A stretch of DNA of 42,493 nt from Rubrivivax sp. (GCA_016789955.1 JAEUPB010000012.1:1-42493); one strand, 5' to 3'; counted from the stretch's first letter, positions 1 through 8,417 are shown. The notes: generated from the letters alone by a model not told the origin. Numbers and translations: made by a program.

Positions 1-215
1 TTCACCGGTCGGCCGTCGAGTCGGATCTCGCCTTCGTCGGGAATCGTGGCGCCCGAGAGCGCCTTGATCAGGCTGGACTTGCCGGCGCCGTTGTCGCCGA
101 TCACCGCGAGGATCTCGCCGGCGCGCAGCTCGAAGTCGGCACCGTCCAGCGCGGTCACCTGGCCGTAGCGCTTCACCAGGCCCTGGGCCTGCAGCACGAG
201 CTTGGGGGTCGTCAT
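1..215 (-). CDS. frcA: Sugar ABC transporter ATP-binding protein, FrcA-like (partial)
   Basis: Only the first 71 codons are inside the window; the rest lies beyond the left edge. The protein begins MTTPKLVLQAQGLVKRYGQV and carries a Walker A motif GDNGAGKS at residues 40-47, the ATP-binding P-loop of ABC ATPases. In the CUT2 sugar importers this subunit sits on the cytoplasmic face and hydrolyses ATP to drive uptake. The opening resembles rhizobial FrcA, and the partner genes next door (permease and binding protein) are of FrcC and FrcB type. It is the last of three collinear genes: its ATG is 16 bases downstream of the permease stop. Whether the protein is single-domain (FrcA) or double-domain (RbsA) cannot be seen here. 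Confidence 0.9.
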   Translation of the reverse strand, partial: MTTPKLVLQAQGLVKRYGQVTALDGADFELRAGEILAVIGDNGAGKSSLIKALSGATIPDEGEIRLDGRPV

Positions 216-231
216 GATCGGCATCTCCGGT

Positions 232-1191
232 TCAGCGCGTGGCCTTGCGCGACAGCTGGTCCACCGTCACCGCGAGGATGACGAGAATGCCGGTGATCAG
301 CACCTGGTACACCGAGGACACGCCCATCAGCGTGAGCCCATTGCGCAGCACACCCACCACCACCGCGCCGATCAGCGAGCCGAGGATCACGCCGCGCCCG
401 CCGAACAGCGACGTGCCGCCCAGCACCACCGCGGTGATCGCGTCGAGGTTCTCGGTCTGCCCGGCGTTGGGGTCGCCCACGCCGGTGCGCGCCACCGCCA
501 GCAGCGACGCCACGCCGTAGAACGCGCCGGCCAGCACGTACACGCCCAGCAGCACGCGATCGGTGGGGATGCCCACCAGCCGCGTGGCCTCGGGGTTGTT
601 GCCCACCGCGTAGACGTGGCGGCCGGCGGCCGTCTCGCGCAGCCAGAACCACACGCCCAGGTACAGCAGGATCATCAGCACCGAGCCGAACGCCACGTTG
701 GTGCCGCCCAGCGAGAAGGTGTTGCCCAGCCAGGTCATCAGCGGCGGCACGTCGGTGACGGTCTGCGCACCCGAGTACAGCTGCGTGATCGCGAAGGCGA
801 TGTTCAGCGTGCCCAGCGTGACGATGAACGGCGGCAGCTTGATGCGCGTGACCAGCAGCCCGTTGATCAGCCCGAAGCCGGCGGTGACGGCGATGCCGGC
901 GAGGATCGCCAGCGGCGCCGGCAGCCCGAGCTCCGCGGCGAACTTGGTCATCACGATCGAACCCAGCGCCATCACCATGCCGCACGAGAGATCGATGCCC
1001 GCGGTGAGGATGATCAGCGTCTGCCCGATCGCGATCACGCCCACGACCATCACCTGCTGCAGGATCAGCGAGAAGTTCTCGCCGCTGAAGAAGCGCTCGG
1101 TGGTGGCGCCGAAGAACAGGCACGCGACGAGCAGCGCGATGAAGGGCCCGAGCTGGCCGATCGGCGGCAGTTTGGCCTTGAGCGTGTCCAC
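232..1191 (-). CDS. frcC: Sugar ABC transporter permease, FrcC/RbsC-like
   Basis: A 319-residue hydrophobic protein of the BPD_transp_2 family, the membrane channel of CUT2 importers for fructose, ribose and related monosaccharides. Many membrane segments are visible, and the family signatures GIDLSCGMVMALGSI, YAVGNNPEATRLVGI and the C-terminal AVVLGGTSLFGGRG are present. The open frame runs far upstream, through the binding-protein gene in another frame, so the start must be chosen by context. GTG at 1191 (VDTLKAKLPP) is 11 bases after the binding-protein stop and follows a GGGGG stretch that can serve as ribosome binding site. Transcribed with frcB and frcA. The exact sugar is inferred from the fructokinase next door. 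Confidence 0.9.
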   Translation of the reverse strand: MDTLKAKLPPIGQLGPFIALLVACLFFGATTERFFSGENFSLILQQVMVVGVIAIGQTLIILTAGIDLSCGMVMALGSIVMTKFAAELGLPAPLAILAGIAVTAGFGLINGLLVTRIKLPPFIVTLGTLNIAFAITQLYSGAQTVTDVPPLMTWLGNTFSLGGTNVAFGSVLMILLYLGVWFWLRETAAGRHVYAVGNNPEATRLVGIPTDRVLLGVYVLAGAFYGVASLLAVARTGVGDPNAGQTENLDAITAVVLGGTSLFGGRGVILGSLIGAVVVGVLRNGLTLMGVSSVYQVLITGILVILAVTVDQLSRKATR

Positions 1192-1202
1192 GCCTGGGCC
1201 CC

Positions 1203-2213
1203 CTACTTCTTGCCCCAGCAGAGATCGGTGCCGGTCTTCACGTCCTTGCTGTCGACGCCGGCCACCGCCTTGGCGGCGATCAGCGTGACGCCGGTGTCGG
1301 TGTAGCCGCTGACCTTCTTGCCGGTCTTCGCATAGGCCACGCCGGCCTCCACGCCCATCGAGGCCATCTTCAGCGGGTACTGCTGGCTGGTGGCGGCGAT
1401 GACGCCCGCGCCGACGTTCTTCACTCCTTCGCAGCCACCGTCCACCGAGACGATCAGCACGTTCTTCTCCTTGCCGGCCTTCTTCAGGGCGTTGAAGGCG
1501 CCGGCCGCGGCGGGTTCGTTGATGGTGTAGACCACCGTCACGTCGGGCGACTTCTGCAGGCAGTTCTCCATCGCCGTCTGGCCCTTGGCGCGGTCGCCGA
1601 ACGAATCGGCCATGCACACCACCTCGGCGGGCTTGGCGAGTTCGTTGTTCTTCGCGTCGAAGCTCTGCAGGCCCAGGCCCTGCAGGAAGCCGTTGTGGCG
1701 TTGCGCGCCCACGGGGTGGCCGGGGAAGAGGTCGAGCGTGACGATCTTCAGCGGCTTGCCGGCCATGGCGGCCTTCGCGTACTGGCCGATCAGCACGCCG
1801 GCCTTGTAGTTGTCGGTGGCGAAGAGGGCGTCGGTGGCGTCGGCAGGGTCGGTGGGGCTGTCGAGCGCGATGACCATCACGCCCTTGTCGCGCGCCTTCT
1901 TGATGGCCGGGATGATGGCCTTGGAGTCGCTCGGCGTGATCAGGATGGTCTTGGCACCGGCGGCAATCATGTTCTCCATCGCCGTCACCTGTCCGGCGTT
2001 GTCGCCGTCGGTCTTGCCGGCGCCGGTCAGCAGCTTGGCGCCCTGGGCCTTGGCGGCCTCGGCCGCGCCTTCCTTCATCTTCACGAAGAAGGGGTTGGTC
2101 TCGGTCTTGGTGATCAGGCCGATGACGGGCTGGCCTTGCGCCGCGGCCCAGCCGGGCAGCAGCGCCGCGCTGGCGGCCAGGGCGATGGAGGTGAGGGCGG
2201 TGCGGGTCTTCAT
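1203..2213 (-). CDS. frcB: Periplasmic sugar-binding protein, FrcB-like
   Basis: A 336-residue periplasmic solute-binding protein (Peripla_BP_4 fold) that captures sugar for the FrcCA importer. Residues 1-26 form a Sec signal peptide (MKTRTALTSIALAASAALLP then GWAAAQ). The mature part has the FrcB-type stretches LITKTETNPFFVKM, YTINEPAAAGAFNAL, VSVDGGCEGVKNV and ATSQQYPL. The ATG at 2213 is preferred over an in-frame one 39 bases upstream because AGGAGA (plus-strand tctcct at 2221-2226) lies just before it and because it begins the signal peptide. It is the first gene of the transporter operon and diverges from a fructokinase across 152 bases, which suggests joint regulation by the sugar. Confidence 0.92.
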   Translation of the reverse strand: MKTRTALTSIALAASAALLPGWAAAQGQPVIGLITKTETNPFFVKMKEGAAEAAKAQGAKLLTGAGKTDGDNAGQVTAMENMIAAGAKTILITPSDSKAIIPAIKKARDKGVMVIALDSPTDPADATDALFATDNYKAGVLIGQYAKAAMAGKPLKIVTLDLFPGHPVGAQRHNGFLQGLGLQSFDAKNNELAKPAEVVCMADSFGDRAKGQTAMENCLQKSPDVTVVYTINEPAAAGAFNALKKAGKEKNVLIVSVDGGCEGVKNVGAGVIAATSQQYPLKMASMGVEAGVAYAKTGKKVSGYTDTGVTLIAAKAVAGVDSKDVKTGTDLCWGKK

Positions 2214-2258
2214 GGGGCTGTCTCCTGTGGGCGTCCGGGTGCATTCCGGCATGGACGA

Positions 2259-2300
2259 GGTTTTAATAGATAAAGCGCAGTGAGTTATTAATGGAAAACC
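2259..2300. promoter_or_regulatory. AT-rich dyad between divergent sugar operons (candidate operator)
   Basis: The gap between frcB and the fructokinase contains an unusually AT-rich island. GGTTTT at 2259-2264 is mirrored by AAAACC at 2295-2300, and the inner parts (TTTAATAGATAA and TTATTAATGG) are also roughly mirrored. Such a dyad could be the binding site of a sugar repressor acting on both promoters. No regulator gene for it is in the window, and the arms are short. Confidence 0.35.
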
Positions 2301-2365
2301 CGGTACCGCCCGACGCGCAGGCGCGGCAACCTCGCGGGCATCCTGAAGACGAAAGGACGAGAACC

Positions 2366-3304
2366 ATGATCGTGGTCTGCGGCGAAGCGCTGATGGACGT
2401 GTTCGACGCCGGTGCCACCGCCACCGGACAGGCGCTGGACGCGCGGCTGGGCGGCTCGCCGTTCAACGTGGCGCTGGGGCTGGCACGCCTGCAGCAGCCG
2501 GTGGCCTTCTGCGCGGCGATCTCCACCGGCTTCCTCGGCCGGCGGCTGCTGCGCACGCTGCAGGAGGAGGGCGTGGACACCGCGCTCGTGCAGCACGTGG
2601 ACGCGCCCACGTCGATGTGCGTGATCGGGCTCGATGCCCGCGGCGTGCCGGCCTACGACTTCTACGGCGAGCGCGGCGCCGACCGGCAGCTCGACGCCGC
2701 CGTGCTGGCGCGCGTGCCCGGGGGCGTGCGGGCCGCCACGTTCGGCTCGTACGCGATGGTGGTGGAGCCGGTGGGCTCGACGCAGCGCGCGCTGGTGGAG
2801 CAGCTCGCCGGCCGCGCGCTGATCGCCTACGACCCCAACGTGCGGCCCACGGTCGAGCCCGACCTCGCGCGCTGGCGCGACGTGCTGGCGTGGATGGCCG
2901 CACGCACGCAGCTGTTGAAGGTGAGCGAGGAAGACCTCGGGTTGCTGTTTCCCGGGCAGCCGCTGGAGGCGCTGGCCGCGGGCTGGCTGGCGCAAGGCGT
3001 GCAGCTCGTGGTCGTCACGCGCGGCGAGCAGGGCGCCGTGGCCTGGGCGCCGGGGCTGCACGTGCAGCGGCCGCTGCCACGCGCGGTCGACGTGGTCGAC
3101 ACCGTCGGTGCCGGCGACACCTTCCAGGCGGCGATGCTGACCTGGCTCGCGGAGCAGGGTCGCCTCGAGCGGGGTGCTGCAGGCATGCGCGGCCTGGACG
3201 CCGGCGCGATCGGCGCGATGCTCGACTTCGCGATGCAGGCCGCCGCCATCACCTGCTCGCGCCGCGGCGCCGACCTGCCGCGCCGCCACGAGCTGCCGGC
3301 CTGA
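2366..3304 (+). CDS. Fructokinase-like PfkB-family carbohydrate kinase
   Basis: A 312-residue PfkB/ribokinase-family kinase, cytosolic, that phosphorylates a free sugar (probably fructose) with ATP. It begins MIVVCGEALMDVFDAG and has the early LGGSPFNVALGLARL sugar-site signature. Near residue 245 it carries DTVGAGDTF, the family signature whose GAGD holds the catalytic aspartate and anion hole. The ATG at 2366 is chosen over an upstream in-frame ATG (2291) because AAGGA lies at 2353-2357 and the family start is MIVVCGE. It diverges from frcBCA, so sugar uptake and its first phosphorylation are probably co-regulated. Related kinases for mannose or ribose cannot be excluded. Confidence 0.88.
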   Translation: MIVVCGEALMDVFDAGATATGQALDARLGGSPFNVALGLARLQQPVAFCAAISTGFLGRRLLRTLQEEGVDTALVQHVDAPTSMCVIGLDARGVPAYDFYGERGADRQLDAAVLARVPGGVRAATFGSYAMVVEPVGSTQRALVEQLAGRALIAYDPNVRPTVEPDLARWRDVLAWMAARTQLLKVSEEDLGLLFPGQPLEALAAGWLAQGVQLVVVTRGEQGAVAWAPGLHVQRPLPRAVDVVDTVGAGDTFQAAMLTWLAEQGRLERGAAGMRGLDAGAIGAMLDFAMQAAAITCSRRGADLPRRHELPA

Positions 3305-3346
3305 TGTCCGCCTGATGCCGGTGGCGCCGGGCCTATGCTCGGCGCC

Positions 3347-3820
3347 ATGAGCGACCACCCTTCCGAGCTGCCGCCGCGCGAGCGCTGGTTCGACGACTTC
3401 CGCGCCGGTGACACCTTCGCCTTCGGCGCCTACCCCATCACCGAGCACGAGATCGTCGACTTCGCGAGCCGCTGGGACCCGCAGTCCTTCCACCTCGACC
3501 ATGCCGCCGCCGAGGCCTCGCACTTCGGCGGCCTGGTGGCCAGCGGCTGGATGACGGCCGGCGTGATGATGCGGCTGCTGTGCGAGCACTTCATCTCACC
3601 CGAATCGTCGATGGGCTCGCCGGGCCTCGATGAACTGCGCTGGCTGCAGCCGGTGCGCCCGGGCGACGTGCTGAGCGTGCGCGTGGAGGTGCTCGAGTCG
3701 CGGCCCTCGCGCAGCAAGCCCGACCGCGGCATCCTGAAGCTGCGCGAGCAGGTGCTGAACCAGCGCGGCGAGGTGGTGATGTCGGTGCTGGCGATGGCGA
3801 TGCTGCGGCGCCGGAAATAA
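3347..3820 (+). CDS. MaoC-like (R)-enoyl-CoA hydratase/dehydratase
   Basis: A 157-residue single hotdog-fold protein of the MaoC dehydratase family, which hydrates or dehydrates acyl-CoA thioesters in the cytoplasm. The hydratase-2 type active site is visible as FASRWDPQSFHLD, giving Asp44 and His49 as likely catalytic residues, followed by FGGLVASGWM. The ATG at 3347 is preferred to one four codons upstream. No good ribosome binding site is seen, but TATGCT at 3333-3338 looks like a -10 element, so the transcript may be almost leaderless. It is followed 36 bases later by an AcuI-type reductase, consistent with a role in acyl-CoA metabolism. The substrate is unknown. Confidence 0.85.
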   Translation: MSDHPSELPPRERWFDDFRAGDTFAFGAYPITEHEIVDFASRWDPQSFHLDHAAAEASHFGGLVASGWMTAGVMMRLLCEHFISPESSMGSPGLDELRWLQPVRPGDVLSVRVEVLESRPSRSKPDRGILKLREQVLNQRGEVVMSVLAMAMLRRRK

Positions 3821-3856
3821 TCGCGGGCTCCGCAGACGACTCCCGAGGAACCCGCG

Positions 3857-4840
3857 ATGTTCAAGGCCCTGATGCTGACCCGCGACGGCAAGACCGTGCA
3901 TGCCGCCGTGACCGAGCTCGACGAGGCCGTGCTCGGGCCGGGCGACGTGACCGTGCGCGTCGAGTACTCGACGCTGAACTTCAAGGATGGCCTGGCCATC
4001 ACCGGCCGTGGCGCCATCGTGAAGAACTGGCCGCTGATCGCCGGCATCGACCTCGCGGGGACCGTCGAGGCGAGCGAGTCGGCGGCGTGGAAGCCGGGCG
4101 ACCAGGTCGTGATCAACGGCTGGGGCCTGGGCGAGACGCACCACGGCGGCCTGGCACAGAAGGCGCGCGTGTCCTCGGGCTGGCTGCTCGCCGTGCCCGC
4201 GCCCTACAGCACGCGCGACACGATGGCGTTGGGCACCGCCGGCTACACCGCGGCGCTGTGCGTGCAGGCGCTGCTGCGCCACGGCGTGAAGCCGACCGAC
4301 GGCCCGGTGCTCGTCACCGGCGCCAGCGGCGGCGTGGGCATCATCGCGGTGCGGCTGCTGGCGGGACTGGGCTTCGAGGTCGATGCCTCCACCGGCCGCC
4401 CGCAGCACGGCGACGCGTTGCGCGCGATGGGCGCTACCCACCTCGTCGACCGCGCCGAACTCGCCGCGCCCGGCAAGCCGCTGCAGAGCGAGCGCTGGGC
4501 CGGCGTGGTCGATGCGGTGGGCAGCCACACGCTGGTGAACGCCTGCGCGCGCACGAAGTGGAACGGCGCGGTCGCGGCCTGCGGGCTGGCGCAGGGCGCC
4601 GACCTGCCCGGCACCGTGCTGCCGTTCATCCTGCGCGGCGTCACGCTCTACGGCATCAACAGCGTCTACGTGCCCGAAGCGCAGCGGCGCGAGGCCTGGG
4701 CCTTGCTGGCCGCGCATGTGTCGCCGCAGGTGCTGGCGGGCCTCGGCCACGTGATCGGCCTCTCGGAGGCGATCCCGGCGGCGGCCGACCTGCTCGACGG
4801 GCGCATCACCGGCCGCGTCGTCGTCGACGTGAACCGCTGA
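3857..4840 (+). CDS. acuI: Acrylyl-CoA reductase AcuI-type (YhdH/YhfP MDR family)
   Basis: A 327-residue medium-chain reductase of the YhdH/AcuI group, which lacks structural zinc and uses NADPH to reduce acrylyl-CoA to propionyl-CoA. The N-terminal part has YSTLNFKDGLAITGRG and IAGIDLAGTVE, typical of the group. The Rossmann domain has LVTGASGGVGIIAVRLLAGL for NADP binding, and the C-terminal part has LPFILRGVTLYGINSV. Length and motifs match the family end to end. GAGGAA at 3844-3849 is a good ribosome binding site. It follows the MaoC-like gene and ends 16 bases before the convergent Nudix gene. In many proteobacteria this enzyme detoxifies acrylyl-CoA formed from DMSP or 3-hydroxypropionate; no DMSP genes are seen here. 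Confidence 0.88.
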   Translation: MFKALMLTRDGKTVHAAVTELDEAVLGPGDVTVRVEYSTLNFKDGLAITGRGAIVKNWPLIAGIDLAGTVEASESAAWKPGDQVVINGWGLGETHHGGLAQKARVSSGWLLAVPAPYSTRDTMALGTAGYTAALCVQALLRHGVKPTDGPVLVTGASGGVGIIAVRLLAGLGFEVDASTGRPQHGDALRAMGATHLVDRAELAAPGKPLQSERWAGVVDAVGSHTLVNACARTKWNGAVAACGLAQGADLPGTVLPFILRGVTLYGINSVYVPEAQRREAWALLAAHVSPQVLAGLGHVIGLSEAIPAAADLLDGRITGRVVVDVNR

Positions 4841-4847
4841 TCGGTTC
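4831..4847. terminator. Short hairpin at the convergent acuI/Nudix ends
   Basis: GAACCG, a five-base loop CTGAT, then CGGTTC form a perfect six-pair stem spanning the acuI stop codon, in the 16-base gap between convergent genes. There is no T-tract, so it is a weak candidate for a bidirectional terminator. Confidence 0.3.
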
Positions 4848-4856
4848 AACGCCGAT

Positions 4857-5492
4857 TCACGGCAGCCGCGGCGCGTCCTCCCAGCCGGGGTCGCCACGCA
4901 GCAAGACGCCGCGCAGGCGGCCGTCTTCGAGGTGCAGGCGCGGCTCCATCACCGGCAGCGGCTGCCGAGCGGCCCAGGCGAGCAGCGCCTGCACGCCGCC
5001 GCCTTCGTGTGGCACCAGCGATTGCACCGTGCGCACGGTGGCGAACTCCATCGGATGTTCGCCGCGGCCGTGTGCATCGAGCGCCGCCGAGGGCTGCACC
5101 CACGCGATGGCGGTGGTCTCGCTCTCGTCGGCCCGGGCCACCTGGCCTTCGGGTGCACGGCAGACGTAGAACATCGTGTCGAAGCGCTTGGGCAGCCCCA
5201 GCGGCGTGGTCCAGCGGCTCCACGGCACCAGCGCGGCCGGGTCCAGCCGCAGCGCGCATTCCTCCAGACACTCGCGCGCCGCGGCCACTGCGTGCGGCGA
5301 CGGCCCGGCCGCGTGGTCGGCTGCATCGACGGCGCCGCCGGGGAACACGTAGGCGCCGGGCATGAAGCTCGCCTGCAGCGAGCGGCGCACCATCAGCACC
5401 TCCATGCGGCCGGGGCCGTCGCGCAGCACCAGCGTGGTGGCGGCGGCGCGGATGGGCACGGCGGCGGCGTCGGTGGCGGGGAGGATCTTCAT
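4857..5492 (-). CDS. Nudix hydrolase (CoA-type/NUDT19-like)
   Basis: A 211-residue Nudix-family pyrophosphohydrolase. After an N-terminal strand region with VLMVRRS comes FMPGAYVFPGGAVD, then AARECLEECAL at residues 71-81, which supplies the REcLEE core of the Nudix box (Arg73, Glu74, Glu77, Glu78) that binds the metal. The distance between the GG and the RE..EE helix is longer than in MutT, as in the peroxisomal/CoA-type NUDT7/19 group. A CoA or acyl-CoA substrate is therefore plausible, and the neighbouring acyl-CoA enzymes fit, but this is inference. No clear ribosome binding site precedes the ATG. Confidence 0.82.
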   Translation of the reverse strand: MKILPATDAAAVPIRAAATTLVLRDGPGRMEVLMVRRSLQASFMPGAYVFPGGAVDAADHAAGPSPHAVAAARECLEECALRLDPAALVPWSRWTTPLGLPKRFDTMFYVCRAPEGQVARADESETTAIAWVQPSAALDAHGRGEHPMEFATVRTVQSLVPHEGGGVQALLAWAARQPLPVMEPRLHLEDGRLRGVLLRGDPGWEDAPRLP

Positions 5493-5510
5493 CGGGTGGG
5501 CATCGGGTCG

Positions 5511-5529
5511 TTGGTTCTACCAATGGTAG
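5511..5529. promoter_or_regulatory. Nested palindromes resembling a GntR/FadR-type operator
   Basis: Between the divergent Nudix and aldolase genes, TTGGT-TCT-ACCAA (5511-5523) is a perfect dyad that fits the TNGTNNNACNA pattern of FadR-subfamily GntR regulators. It overlaps a second perfect dyad, CTACCA-A-TGGTAG (5517-5529). The site is 19-37 bases upstream of the Nudix start codon. No GntR gene is in the window. Confidence 0.45.
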
Positions 5530-5586
5530 TGCCTCGCGCAGGCCTTCCCCGCGGCCTGCCGGTGCCCCCGCGGCGACAATCGTGGC

Positions 5587-6270
5587 GTGCCAGACCGTGA
5601 TCCCGATGTGTCCGACCCGCGCGACGATGCCGCGCGCCGCGCAGCCCTCGTGGCCGTCGTGCGCCGGCTCGACGCCCGCGGCCTGAACCGCGGCAGCACC
5701 GGCAACGCCAGCGTGCGCGATGCCTCGGGGCAGGGCATGTGGATCACGCCCACCGGCATGGGTGCGGAGGTCGAGCCCGACGACCTGGCTTGGCTGTCGC
5801 TGGACGGCGCCACCGCGCGCGGCCGCTGGCAGCCGTCGAGCGAAGCGCCGTTCCACCTCGCGGCGTACCGAGCGCGGCCCGACCGCGGCGCGCTGCTGCA
5901 CACCCACAGCCCGCACGCCACCGCGCTGGCCTGCCTGCAGCGCGAGCTGCCGCCCTTCCACTACATGGTGGCGGTGGCCGGCGCCGACCGCGTGCCGCTG
6001 GTGCCCTACCACCTGTTCGGTACCGAGGCGCTCTCGCAGGGCGTGGCCGCGGCGCTGGCTGGCAGCGACGCCGCGCTGCTGGCGCACCACGGCCTGGTGG
6101 CGATCGGCGCCACGATCGGACGCGCCGAGCATGTGCTGGACGAGATCGAGGCGCTGTGCGGCATCTACCTGCAGGCCCTCGCGGTGGCCGAGCCGCCGCT
6201 GCTGACGCCGGCGCAGATGGCCGAGGTGCACGCGCGGTTCCGCGGCTACGGCCGCGCGCAGCGCGCCTGA
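5587..6270 (+). CDS. Class II aldolase/adducin family protein
   Basis: A 227-residue zinc-dependent class II aldolase/adducin-fold enzyme (FucA/AraD-like), which cleaves or epimerises a phosphorylated or acidic sugar-type substrate. Visible features are RGLNRGSTGNASVR (the N-terminal phosphate-loop type GNxS), SSEAPFH with the likely acid/base Glu86, LLHTHSPHATAL with zinc ligands His105 and His107, and LLAHHGLVAIG with the third ligand near His168. The start is GTG at 5587. No ribosome binding site is evident, but GACAAT lies only a few bases upstream and resembles a -10 box, so the message may be leaderless. It is followed 16 bases later by an AEC transporter, which may move its substrate. 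The substrate is unknown. Confidence 0.85.
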   Translation: MPDRDPDVSDPRDDAARRAALVAVVRRLDARGLNRGSTGNASVRDASGQGMWITPTGMGAEVEPDDLAWLSLDGATARGRWQPSSEAPFHLAAYRARPDRGALLHTHSPHATALACLQRELPPFHYMVAVAGADRVPLVPYHLFGTEALSQGVAAALAGSDAALLAHHGLVAIGATIGRAEHVLDEIEALCGIYLQALAVAEPPLLTPAQMAEVHARFRGYGRAQRA

Positions 6271-6286
6271 GCGCGACCGTCGACCG

Positions 6287-7195
6287 ATGCCCAGCCCCTG
6301 GCTGCTGCTGCCCGACTTCGCGCTGATCGCGCTGGGCTGGCTGCTGTGCCACCACACGCCACTGAACCGCCCGGTGTGGGACGGCGCCGAGCGGCTGGTG
6401 TACTACCTGCTGTTCCCGTGCCTGCTGTTCCAGGCCATCGTGCGCACGCCGATCCGCCACGACGAGCTGCTCTCGCTGGGCAGCGTGGGCTTCGCCGTGT
6501 GCGGCACGGGCGTGGTGCTGGCGCTGGCGCTGGGCCGCTGGCCGGGGGTGGACCCGCTGCTGCATGCCAGCGGCGCCCAATGCGCCTTCCGCTTCAACAG
6601 CTACGTGGCGCTGGCGCTGGCCGAGCGGCTGGCCGGCGCGCCGGGGCTGGCCTGGCAGGCGCTGATCACGGCCGTCTGCGTGCCGCTGTGCAACGTGGGC
6701 GCGGTGTGGCCGCTGGCGCGCCAGGGCGGGCACCACTTCGGCGGCGAGCTGCTGCGCAACCCGCTGATCGTCTCGACGATGGCGGGGCTGGCCTGCAACC
6801 TCGGCGGCGTGACGCTGCCGGAGCTGGCGACGACGACGCTCTCGCGCATCGGTGCCGCGGCGTTGCCGTTGGGGCTGATGGCGGTGGGCGCCGGGCTGCG
6901 CATGGGGGCGCTGCGCGAGGGGCCGGGGCTGGCGGCCTCGCTGCTGGCCATTCGCCACCTCGTGCTGCCGCTGCTGGCGATCGGCCTCGTGCTGGCGATG
7001 CAGCTGCCGCCGGCGCAGCAGGCGGTGGCGGTGGCCTTCGCCGCGATGCCCTCGGCCAGCAGCGCCTACGTGCTGGCGGTGCGCATGGGCGGCCACGGCG
7101 GCTACGTGGCCGGGCTCGTGACCGTCTCGACGCTGATCGCGATGCCCGGGCTGCCGCTGGCGCTCGGGCTGCTGCAGCAGTTGCGCGGCCCGTAG
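6287..7195 (+). CDS. AEC (auxin efflux carrier) family transporter
   Basis: A 302-residue integral inner-membrane protein of the auxin efflux carrier family (Mem_trans). About ten membrane segments are visible, beginning LLLPDFALIALGWLLCHHTP, with the family feature YYLLFPCLLFQAIV in segment two and a C-terminal half starting LLRNPLIVSTMAGLACNLGG. Bacterial members export or import small organic acids such as malate or malonate. It is 16 bases behind the aldolase gene, so both are probably one transcription unit. The substrate is not predictable from sequence. Confidence 0.85.
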   Translation: MPSPWLLLPDFALIALGWLLCHHTPLNRPVWDGAERLVYYLLFPCLLFQAIVRTPIRHDELLSLGSVGFAVCGTGVVLALALGRWPGVDPLLHASGAQCAFRFNSYVALALAERLAGAPGLAWQALITAVCVPLCNVGAVWPLARQGGHHFGGELLRNPLIVSTMAGLACNLGGVTLPELATTTLSRIGAAALPLGLMAVGAGLRMGALREGPGLAASLLAIRHLVLPLLAIGLVLAMQLPPAQQAVAVAFAAMPSASSAYVLAVRMGGHGGYVAGLVTVSTLIAMPGLPLALGLLQQLRGP

Positions 7196-7250
7196 GCATC
7201 GCCTGCGGCCGCGGCCTGCGGCACCATCGCGGCTGTTCCGGAGAATGCCG

Positions 7251-8417
7251 ATGACCGCCACGCCCACCCGCTACACGCTGCACGTCGCCGACGACGTGCT
7301 CGACGACCTGCGCGCGCGCCTGGCCCGCACACGCTGGCCCGACGAGCCGCCGCCCGAACAGGTGCCGCCGTGGAGCAGCGGCACGAGCTTGGCGTACCTG
7401 CGCGGCTTCGTCGAGCATTGGCGCACGGCGTACGACTGGCGCGCGCAGGAGGCGCTGCTGAACCGGCTGCACCACTGGACGGTGCCGCTGGGCGGCATCC
7501 AGCTCCACTACCTGCACGAGCCGGGCGTCGGGCCGGCACCGTTGCCACTGCTCATTTCGCACGGCTGGCCGGGCTCGATCGTCGAGTTCCGCCGGCTGAT
7601 CCCGCTGCTCACCGATCCCGGCCGCCACGGTGGCGACCCCGCCGACGCGTTCACCGTCGTCGCGCCCTCGCTGCCGGGCTACACGCTGTCGTACACGCCG
7701 GGCCAGCCGCGCTTCGGCGTGGAGGAGATCGCCGACCTCTACGCCACGCTGATGACCGACGTGCTCGGCTACGCGCGCTACGGTGCGCAGGGCGGCGACT
7801 GGGGCGCGTTCGTCACGTCGCGCCTCGCGTGGCGGCACCCGGAGCGGTTCACCGGCCTGCACCTGAACCTGCTGGCGGTGCGGCGCGACCCCGAGCTCGT
7901 GGCCGATGCCGACGCCGACGAACGCCGCTTCCTCGGCGAGCTGAAGGGGTTCCTGAAGGAGGAGACCGGCTACCAGTGGATCCAGGGCACGAAGCCGCAG
8001 ACGCTGGCCTACGGCCTCACCGATTCGCCCGCAGGCCTGGCCGCGTGGCTGGTGGAGAAGTTCCACCGCTGGACCGACTGCCGCGACGACGACCCCGCCA
8101 CCGCGGTGCCGATCGACGAGCTGCTGACCAACCTCACGCTGTACTGGGCCACCGGCGCGATCGGCTCGTCGTTCTGGCCGTACCACGCCCGCATGCACCG
8201 GCCGTGGCCCATCCCGCCGGGCGAGACGGTGCGCGTGCCCACCGGCTACGTGCAGTTCCCGCGCGAGATCCTGCGCCCGCCGCGCCGCCTGGCCGAGCGC
8301 ACCTATCCGGACCTGCGCCGCTGGACGGTGGCCGAGCGCGGCGGCCACTTCGCCGCGATGGAGCAGCCCGAGCTGATGGCGCGCGAGATCCGCGAGTTCT
8401 TCAGGCCGTTGCGCTGA
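7251..8417 (+). CDS. Epoxide hydrolase (alpha/beta hydrolase, EHN domain)
   Basis: A 388-residue microsomal-type epoxide hydrolase. The N-terminal EHN domain (DLRARLARTRWPDEPP) is followed by an alpha/beta-hydrolase core with the oxyanion motif HGWPGS (from His104), the nucleophile Asp183 in GAQGGDWGAF and the catalytic His366 in RGGHFAAMEQPE. Such enzymes open epoxides to vicinal diols through an ester intermediate. The ribosome binding site decides the start: GGAGA at 7240-7244 is six bases before the ATG at 7251, but practically abuts the in-frame ATG at 7245. It follows the aldolase and AEC genes and ends 16 bases from the convergent hemerythrin gene. Confidence 0.9.
   Translation: MTATPTRYTLHVADDVLDDLRARLARTRWPDEPPPEQVPPWSSGTSLAYLRGFVEHWRTAYDWRAQEALLNRLHHWTVPLGGIQLHYLHEPGVGPAPLPLLISHGWPGSIVEFRRLIPLLTDPGRHGGDPADAFTVVAPSLPGYTLSYTPGQPRFGVEEIADLYATLMTDVLGYARYGAQGGDWGAFVTSRLAWRHPERFTGLHLNLLAVRRDPELVADADADERRFLGELKGFLKEETGYQWIQGTKPQTLAYGLTDSPAGLAAWLVEKFHRWTDCRDDDPATAVPIDELLTNLTLYWATGAIGSSFWPYHARMHRPWPIPPGETVRVPTGYVQFPREILRPPRRLAERTYPDLRRWTVAERGGHFAAMEQPELMAREIREFFRPLR

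Noticed and set aside
2291-2365. A fructokinase start 25 codons upstream
   Set aside because: It would add a non-conserved leader through the dyad and lacks a ribosome binding site, whereas AAGGA precedes ATG 2366 and the family start MIVVCGE.
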